Positions 6,083-8,614 of a DNA stretch of 8,614 nt are shown piece after piece. The position numbers were made by a program, and so were the translations under genes. This stretch comes from Patescibacteria group bacterium. GTDB taxonomy: Bacteria > Patescibacteriota > Minisyncoccia > Phycocordibacterales > SIBU01. Under the pieces are notes generated by a model. It made no database searches. It was not told where the DNA came from and was given only the letters and a program-made list of their open reading frames with translations. The stretch spans positions 1 through 8,614 of the forward strand of contig JAGWZX010000020.1 in NCBI GenBank assembly GCA_018968805.1. The letters are read 5' to 3'. The number at the start of each line of letters is the position of its first letter. Position 1 is the stretch's first letter.

Positions 6083-8614
6083 TGAATTATTAGTCATATC
6101 GCGATAAGACCTTTTGTCTCCGCCTCCAAACATATCCGGACGCTCGCCTTTCAATTCCACGTCAAGAGCGAGACCGCGCAAATTGTTCAAAAGCACATTG
6201 AATGAAGCTGGCGCATTGGACACGTCAATTTCCTCGCCTTTGACGATAGCGTCGAAAGCGGCCGATCGACCCAAAATATCGTCCGATTTGATGGTCAAAA
6301 TTTCCCGCAAAGTATGAGCCGCGCCGTGGCCAAGAAGCGCCCAAACTTCCATTTCTCCAAATCGTTGACCGCCGCCCTGGGCTTTGCCGCCGAGCGGCTG
6401 TTGGGTAATGAGCGAATACGGTCCGATAGAGCGCATGTGAATCTTATCTTCCACCATATGATGGAGCTTCATGATGTACATATAGCCGACCGCAACATCC
6501 TGATCAAACGGTTCGCCGGTGCGGCCGTCATATAACTTTATTTTGCCTGATTCGGGAATACCGGCCTTTGACAGTTCCTGTTTGATTTCAATCTCGGTCG
6601 CGCCCGCGAAAGGCGGCACGACGGCTTGGTAACCCAAAATCTTGGCGGAAATGCCAAGATGCAATTCAAGGATCTGGCCCAGATTCATGCGTGACGGCAC
6701 GCCCAAGGGTGTCAAAATCACATCAACCGGCCGGCCGTCCGCCATGTACGGCATATCTTCCTCCGGTAAAATTTTGGAAATGACGCCCTTATTGCCGTGC
6801 CGTCCCGCCAATTTGTCGCCTACCGATACCGTGCGCAGTTCCGCCACTTCAATATGAATCCTCTTGATTATACCGGAATCGAGCTTGTCGCCTTTTTCGC
6901 GCGAAAAGACCTTGACACTTATAACGCGGCCGCGCTTGCCGCCTTCCATGCGTTTTGAAGTGTCCTTGACGTCGCGGGCTTTCTCGCCGAACAGTGACCG
7001 CAGCAGGCGTTCTTCCGGCGTCAGCTGGGTTTCGCCTTTTGGCGTGATTTTGCCGACCAAGATGTCGCCCGGCCGGACCTCGGCGCCGATGCGGACGATA
7101 CCGTCTTCATCTAGATTTTTTAATTTTGCCTCGCCGACGTTCGGAATGTCGTGAGTGGTGATTTCCGGTCCCAACTTGGTGTCGCGAACGTTTACAATAA
7201 ATTCTTCGATATGAATGGAGCTCCATTTATTGCCGCGCACCACCCGTTCAGAAATTATGATAGCATCCTCGTAATTGGCGCCGGACCATGACATGAAGGC
7301 CACGAGCATATTTTGACCCAGGGCAATTTGACCGTTATCGCTTGAAGACGTATCGGCAAGCAAATCACCTTTTTTAACTTTATCGCCAAGATCCACGCTC
7401 GGTCGCTGATGTAACGCCGTGAAGCCGTTGGTGCGCGAGAAAGTCACCAGAGGATACTCATGCTCTTTGCCCTTGCTGTTTTTGATAGAAATTTTAGACG
7501 CGTCAACATGGGAGACAATCCCCTCTTCGTCCGCCAAAATCAGCCTGCCGCTGTCACAAGCCGCCTTCTCCTCAATGCCGGTTGAAACCAATGGCGCCTC
7601 GGGCACAAGACAGGGCGTGGCTTGCTTCTGCATGTTTGAACCCATGAGCGCGCGGTTGGCGTCGTCGTGATTCAAAAACGGAATCATTGAGGTGGCGATG
7701 GAAAATGCCTGGTTGGTAGCCACGTCGATGTAATCCACGTCTTCGCGCTTAATCAAACCAGGCTTGCCGGCAATGCGGATTTCCACCTCCGAATCCGTGA
7801 TGCGTCCGGTTTCGTCGTAGTTGGTGGCGGCATGGGCAATCTTGAAATTTTCCTCGGCCAAAGCGTCCATGTAATGGATTTCTTTGGTGATGACGCCGTC
7901 TTTGACCTTGGCATACGGCGTTTCAATCATGCCGAAATCGTTTACAGTGGCATAAGTGGCAAGACGCAAAATAAGACCGATATTCGGACCTTCGGGCGTA
8001 TGGATCGGACAAAGCCTGCCGTAATGACTCGGGTGGACATCGCGTACTTCAAAACCGGCGCGCTCACGTGTAAGACCGCCCGGACCGAGAGCTGAAAGGG
8101 TGCGCAAATGCTCCATCTCAGAAAGAATGTTCTCTTGAAGCATGAACTGCGAAAGCTGGTTGGTGGTGAAGAATTCTTTGATGCGTGCTTGCAAGGGTTT
8201 TGGCGAAATAAACTGAACCGGCATGGTTACTTCAGGATCAACCGTGGACATGCGGTCCTGGATATTGCGTTTGATCTGCGACATTCCGACGCGGATTTTC
8301 TGTTGCATCAATTCGCCGACAAAACGCACTCGGCGGCTGCCCAAATGATCGATGTCGTCTTCTGTGGCATTCGGCGTATTATTCAAGGTGATGATGTGCG
8401 AGACGATTGTGATTACGTCATCGAGCGAAATTGTGCGGATGCCGACAGCCTTCGGCTCCATGCTTTTGCCAAAACGTTTGTTGAAACGGAAACGTCCGAC
8501 TTTTGAAATATCATAACGATCGGAACTGAAGATGGAGTTGATGAATTCGCGGGCATTGTCTACCGTTCCAAGATCACCGTCGCGCAGTCGCTTGTGGATC
8601 TCAACATAAGACTC
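6080..8614 (-). CDS. rpoB: DNA-directed RNA polymerase subunit beta (RpoB), C-terminal 844 residues (5' end outside window)
   Basis: This is most of the beta subunit of RNA polymerase core. The frame is open to base 8614 and the codons there already read as RpoB (RYDISKVGRFRFNK), so the true start and roughly the first quarter of the protein lie outside the window. The ATG at 8461 is an internal methionine. Numbered from base 8614, visible parts are the rifampicin-pocket region (about 149-176, NQLSQFM to SALGPGGLTRERAGFEVRDV), TPEGPNIGLI (about 206-215), the YEDA motif with Glu449-Asp450 near the active site, and GDKLAGRHGNKG with the two conserved lysines Lys601 and Lys609 (E. coli 1065 and 1073). 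The C-terminal clamp part follows (QGGGQRFGEMEVWAL, then SFNVLLNNLRGL) and the protein ends DMTNNS. The pocket lacks the Asp and Arg found at E. coli 516 and 529. rpoC follows after 24 bases. Confidence 0.98.
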   Translation of the reverse strand, partial: ESYVEIHKRLRDGDLGTVDNAREFINSIFSSDRYDISKVGRFRFNKRFGKSMEPKAVGIRTISLDDVITIVSHIITLNNTPNATEDDIDHLGSRRVRFVGELMQQKIRVGMSQIKRNIQDRMSTVDPEVTMPVQFISPKPLQARIKEFFTTNQLSQFMLQENILSEMEHLRTLSALGPGGLTRERAGFEVRDVHPSHYGRLCPIHTPEGPNIGLILRLATYATVNDFGMIETPYAKVKDGVITKEIHYMDALAEENFKIAHAATNYDETGRITDSEVEIRIAGKPGLIKREDVDYIDVATNQAFSIATSMIPFLNHDDANRALMGSNMQKQATPCLVPEAPLVSTGIEEKAACDSGRLILADEEGIVSHVDASKISIKNSKGKEHEYPLVTFSRTNGFTALHQRPSVDLGDKVKKGDLLADTSSSDNGQIALGQNMLVAFMSWSGANYEDAIIISERVVRGNKWSSIHIEEFIVNVRDTKLGPEITTHDIPNVGEAKLKNLDEDGIVRIGAEVRPGDILVGKITPKGETQLTPEERLLRSLFGEKARDVKDTSKRMEGGKRGRVISVKVFSREKGDKLDSGIIKRIHIEVAELRTVSVGDKLAGRHGNKGVISKILPEEDMPYMADGRPVDVILTPLGVPSRMNLGQILELHLGISAKILGYQAVVPPFAGATEIEIKQELSKAGIPESGKIKLYDGRTGEPFDQDVAVGYMYIMKLHHMVEDKIHMRSIGPYSLITQQPLGGKAQGGGQRFGEMEVWALLGHGAAHTLREILTIKSDDILGRSAAFDAIVKGEEIDVSNAPASFNVLLNNLRGLALDVELKGERPDMFGGGDKRSYRDMTNNS
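8087..8167 (-). other. Rifampicin-pocket (RRDR) segment of rpoB with unusual residues
   Basis: Aligned by eye to E. coli RpoB 508-533, this segment keeps Gln510, Leu511, Ser512, Gln513, Phe514, His526, Arg528 and Ser531. It has Leu at 516 (usually Asp; codon 8140-8138), Leu at 527 (Lys), Thr at 529 (Arg; codon 8101-8099), Ile at 520 (Pro) and Glu at 525 (Thr). The alignment has no gaps, so the residue matching is secure. The effect on drug binding is inference from known E. coli and M. tuberculosis resistance positions. Confidence 0.8.

Noticed and set aside
8461..8614. Taking the ATG at 8461 as the start of rpoB
   Set aside because: The same frame continues to the window edge and the upstream codons encode conserved RpoB sequence (RYDISKVGRFRFNK), so this methionine is internal.

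Overview
The window is a compact, single-direction block of core information-processing genes. All of them are on the minus strand, so transcription runs from base 8614 towards base 1. The order is rpoB (its 5' part lies beyond the window), rpoC (complete), dnaG (complete) and rpoD (5' part only, running off the window at base 1). About 98-99% of the window is coding. The three intergenic gaps are 24, 65 and 20 bases. I see no tRNA, rRNA, CRISPR array, transposase gene or intrinsic terminator.

The sequence suggests a bacterium with a small, tightly packed genome, most likely of the Patescibacteria/CPR group (Parcubacteria-like). The reasons are the wording of the RpoB and RpoC proteins, RNA polymerase genes running directly into dnaG-rpoD, a Lys/Ala-rich tail on the sigma factor, and weak or absent Shine-Dalgarno sequences. 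This placement is inference from pattern, not from a search. The standard bacterial code fits: TAA, TGA and TAG each end a gene here and no internal stop needs recoding.

Region by region: 6080-8614 encodes the C-terminal 844 residues of the beta subunit, including the rifampicin pocket and the active-site lysines. 2378-6055 encodes the whole 1225-residue beta' subunit with both zinc sites, the NADFDGD metal motif, the bridge helix and the trigger loop. 516-2312 encodes a 598-residue DnaG primase with zinc-binding, RNA polymerase-like and TOPRIM parts. 1-495 encodes the N-terminal 165 residues of the primary sigma factor (regions 1.1 and 1.2). Together these make the RNA polymerase core, the factor that directs it to housekeeping promoters, and the primer synthase for replication.

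The gene content is ordinary. The points worth a second look are smaller. (1) A 28-residue in-frame insertion sits in the TOPRIM domain of DnaG, and its DNA has a repeat/hairpin character like a small palindromic element. (2) A perfect 17-bp inverted repeat lies inside dnaG coding sequence. (3) The rifampicin pocket of RpoB lacks the usual Asp and Arg at E. coli positions 516 and 529. (4) A good sigma-70-like promoter spans the end of dnaG and would give an almost leaderless rpoD mRNA. I found no evidence of a wholly new system.
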